From JBBDMW01 sp040878005 (GTDB lineage Bacteria; Chloroflexota; Dehalococcoidia; Lucifugimonadales; Lucifugimonadaceae), in the NCBI GenBank assembly GCA_040878005.1, contig JBBDMW010000069.1, positions 1-49,475 of the forward strand: 49,475 nt of DNA, given 5' to 3'. The notes under the pieces are model-generated. The model ran no database searches. It was given only the letters and a program-made list of their open reading frames with translations, and had not been told where the DNA came from. This document shows, in pieces, positions 32,312 to 41,564 of the stretch. Numbering within the stretch: the first letter of the stretch is position 1; each line of letters opens with the position of its first letter. The translations under genes and the position numbers were made by a program.

Positions 32312-34045
32312 CTAGAAGTCGTATATGGACAGTTTGCGACGTTCCAGCCGTTCCTCGCCAACCTTCTCCTTGACCTTGTCGAACACGTCAAGGTCCCACT
32401 CGCCAACGAAGCTGATCGCCGTGCCACGCTTGCCCATGCGGGCGGTGCGGCCGATGCGGTGAACGTACTCTTCCACGTTCTCAGGCATATCGTAGTTGAT
32501 GACGTGCGTGATGGTCGGGATGTCGAGGCCACGTGCGGCCAGGTTGGTGGCGATCAGCATGCGGAGAGACCCATCCCTGAACGCGGTCATGACAGAGTTG
32601 CGGTCTGACTGCGACATGCCGCCGTGGATGCCCTCTGCCGGGTACCCCTCGCTCTTCAGCCCGCGAGAAAGGCGGTCCACGCCCACCTGCATGCGCCTGA
32701 AGACCAGCGTCTGGGCGTCTTCGGGGACATCCCGGAGAATCTCCAGGAGGGCGTCCGGCTTATCGCGCTCGGCCACCTCGTAGTAGATCTGGTCCACCTC
32801 GTCCACGGTGTCCATGCCGGCAAAGCCGGATACAAGCTGCACCCAGACGGGCTCATGAAGATAGCGGCGAATCAGCCGGAGGATGAATCCCGGGATGGTC
32901 GCGGAGTACAGTGCCGTTTGCCGGGACTGCGGCGTGTAGCGCAGTATGTACTCCATGTCGTCAGCGAAGCCGATATCGAGCATTTCGTCTGCTTCGTCCA
33001 GGACGGCGAACCGCACATCGCCAAGGTCCAGCGTGCGGCGGTTCATGTGGTCCTTTATGCGCCCCGGAGTGCCCACGACGATAGGGGCGCCGCGCTCAAG
33101 GGCGCGTATCTGCTTGTTGATGGGCTCGCCGCCGTAAACCGCGACCACGTTCACGCCGCGCCGGCTGCCGATCCTTGAAATCTCCCTCGTTACCTGCTGC
33201 GCCAGCTCGCGAGTAGGCACCAGCACAATGGCCTGCACCCGCCGGGACGTGGGGTCAACAAGCTCGCACATTGGAATGCCGAACGCGGCGGTCTTGCCAG
33301 ACCCGGTCACAGCCTGGGCGACAACATCGTGGCCTTCGAGCAATGGCGGTATCGACTGGAGCTGGATCTCAGAAGGCGATTCGTAGCTTATGTCTTCAAG
33401 GGCTTCAGCGATGGGGGCGGAGATCGCCAGGCCACCCCATTCAACGTTGCGCGGCAGCGGCCCACGCTCGGGGGCAGGCCTGTTTTCTATATCTTCACGG
33501 TCTTCACGCTCAACCAGCGCTTGAGCAGCCGGCTCTGTGACCGATGTGCGTCCGCTATCCTGCGATTCGCCCGTGCGCCTCCGTGACTTTCTCGATCCAC
33601 GGCGGCGGCGAGGCCTGTCGTCCTGGTCGCTGGTGCGGTCCTGTGATCTTGCCTCTCTGCGGTCCTGCTGCGGAGCAGTGCCGGCAGACTGGGATTCCTG
33701 GTCTTCTGCCTCACCTGTGCGGTCGTAACGGCCGCGACGGCGGGACCTGCGCCGGGAGGCATTGTCTGCAACAGCATCGGCTGATTGCTCATCCCGTGGC
33801 GATTCTGCTGTGCGAGAACGTCGCGACCTGCCGCGATCCCCGCGAGTGGAATCACGCCGCCTGCGATCAGGTTCCGAAGTCCTGGTGCGACGATCTTCAT
33901 CCCCGCCGCTGGTGCGCGCTGGGGATGATGGAGAAGCCTCGCCGGCTACGGGAGCCTCTGAGCGGTTCTTGAATGGAAGCAGGGAGCGTAACCGCTTAAG
34001 CGCACTCCTGCGTTGGGTATTGTTCGAGTCTGATTTATCTGGCAT
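32312..34045 (-). CDS. DEAD-box RNA helicase with long N-terminal basic/disordered extension
   Basis: In this 577-residue protein, residues 1-200 are rich in Arg, Ser, Asp and Gln and probably disordered. The helicase core then shows the Q motif (SEIQLQSIP), Walker A AVTGSGKT, PTRELAQQ, TPGR, DEAD (VLDEADEMLD), SAT, and the C-terminal motifs ATNLAARGLDIP and HRIGRTARMGKRG. It unwinds RNA duplexes with ATP, for ribosome assembly or mRNA turnover. Most bacterial homologues carry the basic extension at the C-terminus; here it is N-terminal and the protein ends soon after the core (RRKLSIYDF). No clear ribosome-binding site precedes the ATG. Confidence 0.94.
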   Translation of the reverse strand: MPDKSDSNNTQRRSALKRLRSLLPFKNRSEAPVAGEASPSSPARTSGGDEDRRTRTSEPDRRRRDSTRGDRGRSRRSRTAESPRDEQSADAVADNASRRRSRRRGRYDRTGEAEDQESQSAGTAPQQDRREARSQDRTSDQDDRPRRRRGSRKSRRRTGESQDSGRTSVTEPAAQALVEREDREDIENRPAPERGPLPRNVEWGGLAISAPIAEALEDISYESPSEIQLQSIPPLLEGHDVVAQAVTGSGKTAAFGIPMCELVDPTSRRVQAIVLVPTRELAQQVTREISRIGSRRGVNVVAVYGGEPINKQIRALERGAPIVVGTPGRIKDHMNRRTLDLGDVRFAVLDEADEMLDIGFADDMEYILRYTPQSRQTALYSATIPGFILRLIRRYLHEPVWVQLVSGFAGMDTVDEVDQIYYEVAERDKPDALLEILRDVPEDAQTLVFRRMQVGVDRLSRGLKSEGYPAEGIHGGMSQSDRNSVMTAFRDGSLRMLIATNLAARGLDIPTITHVINYDMPENVEEYVHRIGRTARMGKRGTAISFVGEWDLDVFDKVKEKVGEERLERRKLSIYDF

Positions 34046-34203
34046 TTAGTGTTACGCGAATTGTATGAATAATCACGTGAAGCTGTCAACGAAATTCGTA
34101 ACTGGCACAAGATGGCGGCAGCCATGCTGTAAATATGGAACTCCACTATCACGTAGCGGCGGCATCATGCAGTTCAAACTACTCCCATGCTAGCGTGCGA
34201 GTC

Positions 34204-35643
34204 ATGGATACGCACGAGCAATTCAAGGACTCTGAGCGGCGAACCTTCACACTGCGGCTTGCACTGATAGCAGGTTCGCTTGCTATTGCGTCTGTCTTGC
34301 CCGGAGCGGAGTACCCGGCCGCGGCCGTCCTGGTGCTCGTAGCGATTTACGCGATATACATTGCCGCGGTCAAACTAGTGCTGTTGGACCGCTTCCGGTC
34401 GGACGCATGGATCTACGGCATGCTGGCCGCCGACACCATCCTGGCAGGCGCGGCCCTGATCGTATTCGGCCCGCTCAGCCCGGCACTGGCCCTGCCCGCC
34501 TTCAACGTTGCGTACTATGCGCTATTCCTTGGCCGTCCGGGCGCTTCCACAGCGGCAGCCGCAGGACTCGCCGCCGTGCTGGCCGGGGCGGTGGTCACGC
34601 CCGAAACAGGCGTGGTTGTTCCAATGATTACGTCTATCGCGACGTTCGCCGGTGTGGCTGCTGTGGCCGGACTGCTGGCGACAGACCGTTTCAATGAGCG
34701 CGCCCGCCGGGAAGAAATCGAGAGTCGAAACGTGTTCGAGGCGCGCTCAAGCCGCGTGCTCTCGGGCATCCTGCACATGTCGAACGCAGGCAGCGATGCC
34801 GAACTGTCCGATGCCATTGCCGACGCTGCGCGCAGCGCAACCGGCTACCCCGCGGCGGTGACTCTGCTGAGCCGCAGCGGCGACGGCTCACTGGTGCCTG
34901 CCGCGTGGAAGCTGGATCAGGGCGAAACGTTGAGCCGGAGGACGGCGTCGGAGTCCCTGGACGGCGAAACGGCAGCAGCTTCCGCAGCCCGCCAGGGCGC
35001 GGCGGTGGCAGTGGGGCCGGGCGGCATGGACGCCTTGAGCCTGCCGGAGTGGGCCAGGGCGTACGGCTACAGGGCGGCGATCGTTGCCCCGATCACCCGC
35101 GGCCTGGAGATGATGGGTGCTGTATACGTGCTGAGCAAGGATGCCCGGCCGGTTGACCTCGCCGACCTGGAACAGATGGAGCTTGTGGTCAGCTTCGCCG
35201 CACGGCTCCTCACCAGCCACTCCGCCGGAGCGCCGTTGCACAGTGCGGCACGCGGGCTGGACGACATATTGAGCAGGGCCGGACGAGGCGGTGAGGCACG
35301 CGCAAAGCCGCCAATTCAAATTCCCGGTATCAGCCTGGACCCGCACAACGAGCGTTCCGAGATAGCTAGCGTAGGCGTTTCCCTCTCCCGCACCGAGTTC
35401 TCGCTGCTGTACGTGCTCGCCGCTTCAGCCGGGACAGTCGTGGACCCTCAGACACTGCTCAAGGCATGCTGGGAAGGCGACTCGGCGCCGAATCAGAACG
35501 CCGTGGACGTGACTATTTACCGCCTGCGCCGGAAGCTTGCCCGCGTGCCTGAGGGCAAGGACATCATCAAGACAGTCCGGGGCAAGGGCTACATGTTGAC
35601 GTCGCCGGTGCCGGAGGCAACCTCGCCGGCTGGACGTCCGTAA
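34204..35643 (+). CDS. Membrane-bound GAF-winged-helix transcription regulator
   Basis: In this 479-residue protein, residues about 15-165 form five to six membrane helices. A short linker helix (TDRFNERARREEIESRNVFE) leads to a GAF-like domain (about 185-330, with AIVAPITRGLEMMGAVYVLS). The C-terminus (about 375-465) is an OmpR-type winged helix: LSRTEFSLLYVLAASAGTVV, DVTIYRLRRKLARVPE, IKTVRGKGYML. There is no histidine kinase, receiver or phosphatase motif, so this is a one-component membrane regulator in which the DNA-binding domain follows the sensor. The ATG at 34204 is preferred over one at 34135. It is divergent from the helicase gene; the target and signal are unknown. Confidence 0.8.
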   Translation: MDTHEQFKDSERRTFTLRLALIAGSLAIASVLPGAEYPAAAVLVLVAIYAIYIAAVKLVLLDRFRSDAWIYGMLAADTILAGAALIVFGPLSPALALPAFNVAYYALFLGRPGASTAAAAGLAAVLAGAVVTPETGVVVPMITSIATFAGVAAVAGLLATDRFNERARREEIESRNVFEARSSRVLSGILHMSNAGSDAELSDAIADAARSATGYPAAVTLLSRSGDGSLVPAAWKLDQGETLSRRTASESLDGETAAASAARQGAAVAVGPGGMDALSLPEWARAYGYRAAIVAPITRGLEMMGAVYVLSKDARPVDLADLEQMELVVSFAARLLTSHSAGAPLHSAARGLDDILSRAGRGGEARAKPPIQIPGISLDPHNERSEIASVGVSLSRTEFSLLYVLAASAGTVVDPQTLLKACWEGDSAPNQNAVDVTIYRLRRKLARVPEGKDIIKTVRGKGYMLTSPVPEATSPAGRP

Positions 35644-35768
35644 GGCTGGCCCACGCGGCGGCACCTTTCTGACGGCGGCCGGCCATTTTCTCTTCCCCAT
35701 CTGCGGTAAAAGAACTTGAAGGGCAGAGCCTGCGGCGGGGGCTGCAGTGCCCTGCCCTCCTCAAGAAG

Positions 35769-35798
35769 CGCCGTCCAAGGTGTCCGCCCTGGACGGCG
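35769..35798. terminator. Hairpin terminator between convergent genes
   Basis: CGCCGTCCAAGG (35769-35780) pairs with 35787-35798 with one mismatch and a 6-base loop, giving a stable GC stem. It lies between the regulator stop (35643) and the ftsZ stop (35806). No long T-run is present. A weaker AGGGCAG/CTGCCCT pair lies just upstream. Confidence 0.6.
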
Positions 35799-35805
35799 AA
35801 GATGG

Positions 35806-36912
35806 TTAGCCCATCGACATCAGCACCCCGCCAGAGCGGCCGCGCTCGCCGGCCACCGCAGGCAGGGGCGTGAACACGGAGGGCTCGGCGACGGGTGGCG
35901 CTGCCTTCTCCGCGGCAGCCTTGCGAGCCTTCATGCCTGTGGCGATTAGCGTCACGCTCACCGCTCCCCCTGACACTTCGCTTCGTGTCACGCCCATGAA
36001 TATGTTTGCGTTCTTGTGCAGCCGCTCACGCACAAGTGACACGGCATCAGTGACCTGGCCTAGCGTGAGGTCGAGGCCGCCGCTCACATTCACGATGGCC
36101 CTTGTCGCAGATTGCAGGTTAAGGCCGTCGATCAACGGCGACTCAAGCGCCGCCTCCGCTGCGACGCGCCCGGCCTGCTTGCCCGTGGCCTCAGCGATGG
36201 CCATGTGGCCGCGGCCGCCGTCTTTCAGGGCTGCGCGCAGGTCGGCGAAGTCCAGGTTGACCGTGCCGGTGGACGAGACAACTCCGGCAATTGCCCTGAC
36301 GCCGGTCCCCAGCACTTCGTCTGCCCGTGCAAAGGCCTCATCCACTCCGAAGGAGCCTTCAAGGGTCGCGACCAGGCGGTCATTGCCAAGGGCCAGCAGG
36401 GTGTCCACGCTGCCCTCCAGCCGCTTCAGCCCTTCACGCGCCAGCCTGGCCCGGGCGTCGCCCTCGAACTCGAACGGCATGTTGACCACGCCCACGGTCA
36501 GCGCACCGGTGCGCCGGGCCAGGCGTGCGATCACCGGGGCTGCGCCGGTGCCAGTGCCGCCGCCCATGCCAGCGGCTATGAAGACCATATCGGCGCCAGC
36601 AACCGCCTCTTCAAGATTCTTGACGTCTTCCTCCGCGGAACGCCGCCCCACATCGGGGTCGCCGCCTGAGCCCAAGCCGCCTGCTGTCTCGCGGCCAATC
36701 ACAATGCGCTCCGCGTTGTTGATGCGGTTCAGCGCCTGCTGGTCAGTGTTGACGCACACAACCCTCGCGTCCCGGAGCCGCTTCGCCATCCGCGCCGCTG
36801 CGTTGCTGCCTGCGCCGCCCACGCCAATGACCGTTATGCGCACCTTGCCGGGCACCGCTCCGGACACCTGCGAGTGCCTGCCCTGGGACTTTACTGACTG
36901 CCCGTTTTCCAT
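35806..36912 (-). CDS. ftsZ: Cell-division tubulin homologue FtsZ
   Basis: This 368-residue protein has the nucleotide-binding motifs GVGGAGSNAAARM (about 31-42), NTDQQAL and the tubulin signature MGGGTGTGAAP (116-126). The T7 loop, N219-LDFADL, carries the catalytic Asp residues. The C-terminal domain ends GAVSVTLIATGM, followed by a short Ala/Pro-rich tail ending SGGVLMSMG. The conserved C-terminal peptide that binds FtsA/ZipA is not visible. FtsZ polymerises into the division ring with GTP. It is not in a dcw cluster; its neighbours are unrelated, so a second FtsZ elsewhere is possible. Confidence 0.93.
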   Translation of the reverse strand: MENGQSVKSQGRHSQVSGAVPGKVRITVIGVGGAGSNAAARMAKRLRDARVVCVNTDQQALNRINNAERIVIGRETAGGLGSGGDPDVGRRSAEEDVKNLEEAVAGADMVFIAAGMGGGTGTGAAPVIARLARRTGALTVGVVNMPFEFEGDARARLAREGLKRLEGSVDTLLALGNDRLVATLEGSFGVDEAFARADEVLGTGVRAIAGVVSSTGTVNLDFADLRAALKDGGRGHMAIAEATGKQAGRVAAEAALESPLIDGLNLQSATRAIVNVSGGLDLTLGQVTDAVSLVRERLHKNANIFMGVTRSEVSGGAVSVTLIATGMKARKAAAEKAAPPVAEPSVFTPLPAVAGERGRSGGVLMSMG

Positions 36913-37151
36913 CTCGATAATCTCCTGTCGTCCAGCGCTACTTGTGCCCAGTCCGGGCCTGCCCGTCGTTGCTGATTTCGTTTCCCAAACGCCATGCCGG
37001 GAAACCTGTTACACATACGCTAGCACGTTCGTTCGAATAACGCCTAGGGGGTTTTGCACGGATTTAGCACAGTTGTACGTTTTCATTGCCGGGGTGCCGG
37101 ACGATACTGTTCGGACACGAGTGATGGAGCGGATGGAGCAGGAATGAAGTT

Positions 37152-37955
37152 ATGGCTACGGAGCCTCTAGGGCTGGAAAACCGGGGCGATACCACGAGTC
37201 CGCAAAGTGGCTCGCCTGGAGTGTCATCGGTAAAGCGGCGCAGCGAGACGGACCTGACCTACTCCCTCAAGTGGGCCGCATGGGAGTGGCTGTACCGTGA
37301 AGCCGGCTGCCGCGCCGTAGCTTTCGAGGTGCGGCTTGAAGGCCCGTCGGGGCGGGTCGCTGACGTGGTGGGGCTGGGACCGAAGAACCTCGTCTACGTG
37401 GTGGAAGTAAAAGCCTCCCGCTCAGACGCCTCAAGGGATAACAACAACACCGGCGCGGTAAACAGGCTCAGAGAGAAGGAGCGGGCGCTGGACGAGGCAG
37501 CGGAGTTCACCACAAGCGTGCTTGAAGCTGCGGCCAGGGCAGCACGCCTCAAGGCGGAGGATGACTGGGCGGATGATCCGGCATACCGCCAGGCCGCAGG
37601 CGACCACCAGCGGACGGCCAAAAGGCGCGCCGCCCACGCCCGCCGCATGGAGACGCTCAGCATAAAGTTCTACGACCCGGCGTTCCTGCGAGTGGCCGAC
37701 TGCCATTACATCATGGCGCCATCGGGCCTGGTCCGCCCTTCGGAAGTGCCGCCGTTCTGGGGCCTCCTGGATGAGCGGCCGGCGGTGGTCGTGCCGGCGC
37801 CGGTGAAGCAGGTGAGGAGGGTCACGGCACACGTGCTCCGGGCCATCGCCAGGGCGAACACCCGCGACCTGATGACCGCCTGCGGGCGCAGGCATGAGAT
37901 ATTGCCCGAAAAGATGCCGCACAACCCGATTGACGACGGGCCCGGCCAGGAATAA
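37152..37955 (+). CDS. PD-(D/E)XK nuclease-like protein
   Basis: In this 267-residue protein, the core FEVRLEGPSGRVADVVGLG followed by LVYVVEVKASRSDA fits the PD-(D/E)XK nuclease fold: an early Glu, Asp in ADVV, then E-V-K on the next strand. The rest is helical and charged (RLREKERALDEAAEF, RRAAHARRMETLS), with a late His/Cys-containing segment (VADCHYIM). MmcB-like repair proteins have a similar nuclease core. Its role in DNA repair or restriction is therefore possible but not shown. The ATG is at 37152; it is divergent from ftsZ. Confidence 0.55.
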   Translation: MATEPLGLENRGDTTSPQSGSPGVSSVKRRSETDLTYSLKWAAWEWLYREAGCRAVAFEVRLEGPSGRVADVVGLGPKNLVYVVEVKASRSDASRDNNNTGAVNRLREKERALDEAAEFTTSVLEAAARAARLKAEDDWADDPAYRQAAGDHQRTAKRRAAHARRMETLSIKFYDPAFLRVADCHYIMAPSGLVRPSEVPPFWGLLDERPAVVVPAPVKQVRRVTAHVLRAIARANTRDLMTACGRRHEILPEKMPHNPIDDGPGQE

Positions 37956-38279
37956 TCTGCGCGGGAACCGGTGAAATTGCTCCCGGTTTAGATCCTCCCC
38001 ACAGATGCTGTTTTAATTGTCAGCATAGAGGGCCGGAACCGCACTCCGAAATCGACCCCTGGGATTTCACGAACACGTCTTCGGCGCGTGATAGCGCTGG
38101 AGTGCTCGGCCCCGCTCACTGCGCGTACCCGGCGAAAGCGCAGGTGAGCCACCCCGATCTGCACGCACAGTATCATCGCGGCCTGTACGTACGGCGTGAA
38201 GCGCCAGGTCTCGCTTTCGACGCGGCCCGACACAGGCCAGTTTGACCGTGACCCGCGGATTTGGCGGGCAAGGAGAAAG
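37956..38279. other. Intergenic region before the fusion gene
   Basis: About 320 bp. Near the 5' end AACCGG and CCGGTT (about 37974-37988) could form a weak terminator for the preceding gene. No other gene is supported. AAGGAG at 38270-38275 is the ribosome-binding site of the next gene. Confidence 0.4.
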
Positions 38280-40283
38280 ATGAGCGAACAACCCCCCGGA
38301 CGTGCCAATGGACAGGACCAGCAGCGTCCTCCGCGGGGCCGCGGCCAGCCAATCGGCCAGGTCCAGAGCCTCGAAGAGCATGTCAGGCCGGACTGGTGGG
38401 GGCAGATATTCAACGCCACCTACCTGAAGACCGACGCCGACGTGGTCGAAGACCCGGCGATAACTGTCGCGGAGACGGACGCGCTGATCCGCGCGCTGGG
38501 CTTGAAGCCGGACCACCGGATCCTCGACCTTGCATGCGGCCAGGGCCGGCACTCCATTGAGATGGCCCGGCGGGGCTTCACTGCGGTTGAGGGGTTGGAC
38601 AGGTCGCACTACCTCATCCAGCACGCCCGCAAGGACGCCCGCGCCGCCGGTGTCCAGGTGCGCTTCCGTGAGGGCGATGCTCGAAAGCTCCCGTATCCCA
38701 ATGACTCGTTCGACCGCGTCATACTCGCAGGCAACAGCTTCGGCTATTTCCAGTCCGCCGATGATGACCAGCGGGTGCTGCGTGAAATCGCAAGGGTTCT
38801 CAAGCCCAACGGCGCGTTCCTTATAGACGTCGCAGACGCGCGGCACCTCCGCCGCCACCTGGATCCGCGCTCGTGGGAGTGGATAGACACCCGCCAGTAC
38901 GTCTGCCGTGAGCGGTCGCTCTCGGAAGACGGCAGCAGGCTGACCACGCGCGAGATCGTTGCCGACATCGACAAGGGCGTGATCGTAGACCAGTTCTACT
39001 CCGAGCGACTGTATGACCGCGACGACCTTGAGACCGCTCTCCGGAACGCCGGTTTCAAGGAGATCCAGTTCCACGGGGAGCACAAGCCGGAGTCCGCAAA
39101 GAACCAGGACACCGGCATGATGGGCCACCGCGTCGTCATGACAGGCCGCATAGACAAGCCGTGGACCCCGGTCAAAAAGCCCGCAGGCGCAGGCACGCGC
39201 AGCGTCGCTGTCGTGCTGGGAGACCCGCGGCGGCAGGACCTGGTCAAGCCGGGGGCGGTGTTCGATGAGGACGACTACCAGACAGTAGACCTGCTGCGCT
39301 CGGCCCTCTCCAAGCTGCCGGAGTACCGGTTCACCTTCCTGGACAACCATGACACGCTCACCCGCGACCTTGCTCGCCGCGCCAGCTCCACTGACCTGGC
39401 GTTGAACCTCTGCGACGAGGGCTTCCGCAACGACGCCCACCAGGAGCTGCACGTCCCGGCGCTGCTGGAGGTGGCAGGCGTCAAGTACACCGGCGCGGGC
39501 CCCCAGTGCCTTGCGTACTGCTATGACAAGTCGCTGGTACGCGGCGCGGCGCGTGAGATGGGCATCCCCGTGGCAGAAGGCGGGTTCGTGGATGTGGGCG
39601 CAACCACCGTGGACCTGCCCTTTGGCTTCCCTGTCATCGTCAAGCCCAACTTCGGCGACTCCAGCATGGGCATCACGCAGAAGAGCGTGGCCACCAACCG
39701 TGAGGAACTTATGGCTGCGCTGGCTGCGGTGAAGCAGTTCGTAGGGTCGGGGCGACCCGTGCTGGTGGAGCAGTTCCTGCCGGGCAAGGACCTCAGCGTG
39801 GGCATCATCGGCAACCCGCCGGACGGGTTTCACGTGCTGCCCATCACAGAGGAGGACTACTCGGCTGTGCCGGATGACCTGCCGCAAATCTGCGGCTACG
39901 AGGCCAAGTGGGACCCGGACTCGCCGTACTGGGGCGTCAGGTCCGTGGCGGCGAAGATTTCCGAAGCGGCCGAGACGACGATGATCCAGAGCTGCATCAG
40001 GCTCTTTGAGCGCCTGGGCTGCCGAGACTACGCCCGCTTCGACTGGCGGCTTGATGCGCACGGCACTCCCCGCCTGCTGGAGGCCAACCCGAACCCAGGG
40101 TGGTGCTGGGACGGCCACATGGCCAAGATGTGCCACATCGCGGGCATAACGTACCCGCAGATGCTGGGCATGATCCTGGCGGCGGCGGAGCAGCGGACCG
40201 GCCTGAGGCCGCCCGAGCCGGGCCGCATACACCGGCCCATCTCGTCAGCGCCGGCAGACCTCGAGGCGCTGAAGGCGTTTTAG
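38280..40283 (+). CDS. SAM methyltransferase fused to D-Ala-D-Ala-ligase-like ATP-grasp enzyme
   Basis: The product has 667 residues from ATG 38280. Residues about 35-310 form a class I methyltransferase with SAM motif I ILDLACGQGRHS (81-92) and LDRSHYLIQHARKDA, GDARKLPYPNDSFDRVIL. Residues about 325-640 form an ATP-grasp domain: VAVVLGDPRRQDLV, YDKSLVRGAAREMGIPVA, FPVIVKPNFGDSSMGIT (ATP-binding lysine), VEQFLPGKDLSVGI, and LLEANPNPGWCWDGHMAKM with the Mg ligand. ATP-grasp ligases form peptide-like bonds by acyl-phosphate; the fused methyltransferase would modify the same or a linked substrate. This suggests a tailoring enzyme for a small peptide, amino-acid conjugate or cell-wall precursor. 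The gene is monocistronic, ending at a terminator. Confidence 0.85.
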   Translation: MSEQPPGRANGQDQQRPPRGRGQPIGQVQSLEEHVRPDWWGQIFNATYLKTDADVVEDPAITVAETDALIRALGLKPDHRILDLACGQGRHSIEMARRGFTAVEGLDRSHYLIQHARKDARAAGVQVRFREGDARKLPYPNDSFDRVILAGNSFGYFQSADDDQRVLREIARVLKPNGAFLIDVADARHLRRHLDPRSWEWIDTRQYVCRERSLSEDGSRLTTREIVADIDKGVIVDQFYSERLYDRDDLETALRNAGFKEIQFHGEHKPESAKNQDTGMMGHRVVMTGRIDKPWTPVKKPAGAGTRSVAVVLGDPRRQDLVKPGAVFDEDDYQTVDLLRSALSKLPEYRFTFLDNHDTLTRDLARRASSTDLALNLCDEGFRNDAHQELHVPALLEVAGVKYTGAGPQCLAYCYDKSLVRGAAREMGIPVAEGGFVDVGATTVDLPFGFPVIVKPNFGDSSMGITQKSVATNREELMAALAAVKQFVGSGRPVLVEQFLPGKDLSVGIIGNPPDGFHVLPITEEDYSAVPDDLPQICGYEAKWDPDSPYWGVRSVAAKISEAAETTMIQSCIRLFERLGCRDYARFDWRLDAHGTPRLLEANPNPGWCWDGHMAKMCHIAGITYPQMLGMILAAAEQRTGLRPPEPGRIHRPISSAPADLEALKAF

Positions 40284-40286
40284 CTA

Positions 40287-40318
40287 AAGGTTCGGCAGCG
40301 GACTGGCTGTCGAACCTT
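40287..40318. terminator. Bidirectional terminator between convergent genes
   Basis: AAGGTTCGGCAGC (40287-40299) pairs with 40306-40318 with one G-U pair, over a 6-base loop. A and T residues flank both sides. It separates the fusion gene from the histidine kinase gene, overlapping the stop of the latter. Confidence 0.8.
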
Positions 40319-41564
40319 AAAAGGGAGCAGGCCGATGACTCTCCATCGCCTCCCGGCCGACTTCGTCTTCGATAGACCTTGAAACTGGGAGGTTAACTCG
40401 GACCATCGTTCCGTCGCCAGGCTCGCTTTGCAGATCTACAGTCCCACCATGTAGACCAACTATGTGGCTGGTGATGGCAAGGCCGAGCCCGGCGCCGCCA
40501 GAGTGCTGACTGCGCGACCTGTCAACCCTGTAGAACCGCTCAAGAACGCTGCTTTGCTCGCTTGCTGGGATTCCAACGCCGGTATCGCAAATCGAGACGG
40601 TAACGCGGCCTGTATTTTTTGCAGCAGTGATCAATACCTTTCCGCCAGGACGGTTGTAAACGATGGCGTTATGTACCAGGTTGTAAAAGGCTCGTGCCAA
40701 AAGCCCTCCATCTCCGAGGACTTCGGCATCCAGATCGCCCAGTTCAACGGTGACCTTACGCTCTGCGGCAAACGCATGGAGATCAGACTTAACCTCTTCT
40801 ATCAGCGGCCCCAGGACCACTGGCTCCCCGAGGGGGACATCATCGTCGGCGAGCAACAGGAGGCTCCGTGTCAGGTCTTCCAGCCGGACCAGGCTCTGCT
40901 GCATTGCCCGTAGAGTGTCCCGGACATCACGCTGCCTTTCACCGTCGTCTGCGAGGGCAACCTCAACAGAGGTCTTGAGGATGCTGACTGGTGTGCGCAA
41001 TTCATGGGCAGCATCGGCAACGAAGGAGCGCTGCCGGTCAAACGAGTGCTCCAACCGGTCCAGCATCGTGTTGAACGCGAGCGCCAGGCTCCTGATCTCA
41101 TCATTTGCCTCCGGTACCGGGACCCGCACTGCAAGCGTGTCTGGCTTCATCAGGCTTACTGCTCTGTCCAGTTCACGAACGGGTCGCAACCCTCTGCGGA
41201 CGGCCCAGTATGCCGCCATGCCTACAATCGGGATAGACAAAGCCAATCCAGCGATGGATATGGAGCGGACCTGTTCAACAATCGTGTTGCCGTAATGCTC
41301 GGTGGAGTGGATGGCCCCTCCGCCAGGTTCGAGCCGGGACGTCCCACTCGGAGGATCGGTTACCAGGCCGTTGATCACGTCGGGCAAAAGATAACTGGAG
41401 GCCAACACCACGAAAAGCACCAGGATCAGGTTCACAAGCACAGCCGCGGCTACTACGAATAAGGCGGCACGTACGTGCAGGCCCAGCTTGTGACGTAGCG
41501 GCAATAAGGCAAGGGGAGCGGTTCGCCCTGCGCGCAACGGATTTCTAATCGCGTCCACCTTCAA
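40317..41564 (-). CDS. Sensor histidine kinase of a two-component system
   Basis: In this 415-residue protein, two membrane helices (about 32-58 and 103-122) bracket a small external domain of about 45 residues. A HAMP region follows (RRGLRPVRELDRAVSLM), then the dimerisation domain with H187 in FVADAAHELRTPVSIL. The ATPase domain contains NLVHNAIVYN, CDTGVGIP and GGAGLGLAI. The start (TTG 41564 or GTG 41558) overlaps the response-regulator gene by about 20 bp, so translation is coupled. The external domain is His/Glu-containing and too short for a known sensor family; the signal is unknown. Confidence 0.92.
   Translation of the reverse strand: MKVDAIRNPLRAGRTAPLALLPLRHKLGLHVRAALFVVAAAVLVNLILVLFVVLASSYLLPDVINGLVTDPPSGTSRLEPGGGAIHSTEHYGNTIVEQVRSISIAGLALSIPIVGMAAYWAVRRGLRPVRELDRAVSLMKPDTLAVRVPVPEANDEIRSLALAFNTMLDRLEHSFDRQRSFVADAAHELRTPVSILKTSVEVALADDGERQRDVRDTLRAMQQSLVRLEDLTRSLLLLADDDVPLGEPVVLGPLIEEVKSDLHAFAAERKVTVELGDLDAEVLGDGGLLARAFYNLVHNAIVYNRPGGKVLITAAKNTGRVTVSICDTGVGIPASEQSSVLERFYRVDRSRSQHSGGAGLGLAITSHIVGLHGGTVDLQSEPGDGTMVRVNLPVSRSIEDEVGREAMESHRPAPF

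Noticed and set aside
38067..40232. Very long open frame antisense to the methyltransferase/ATP-grasp fusion
   Set aside because: The forward frame has complete enzyme motifs and a ribosome-binding site; the antisense product is His/Arg/Val-rich with no family features, a GC-rich codon shadow.
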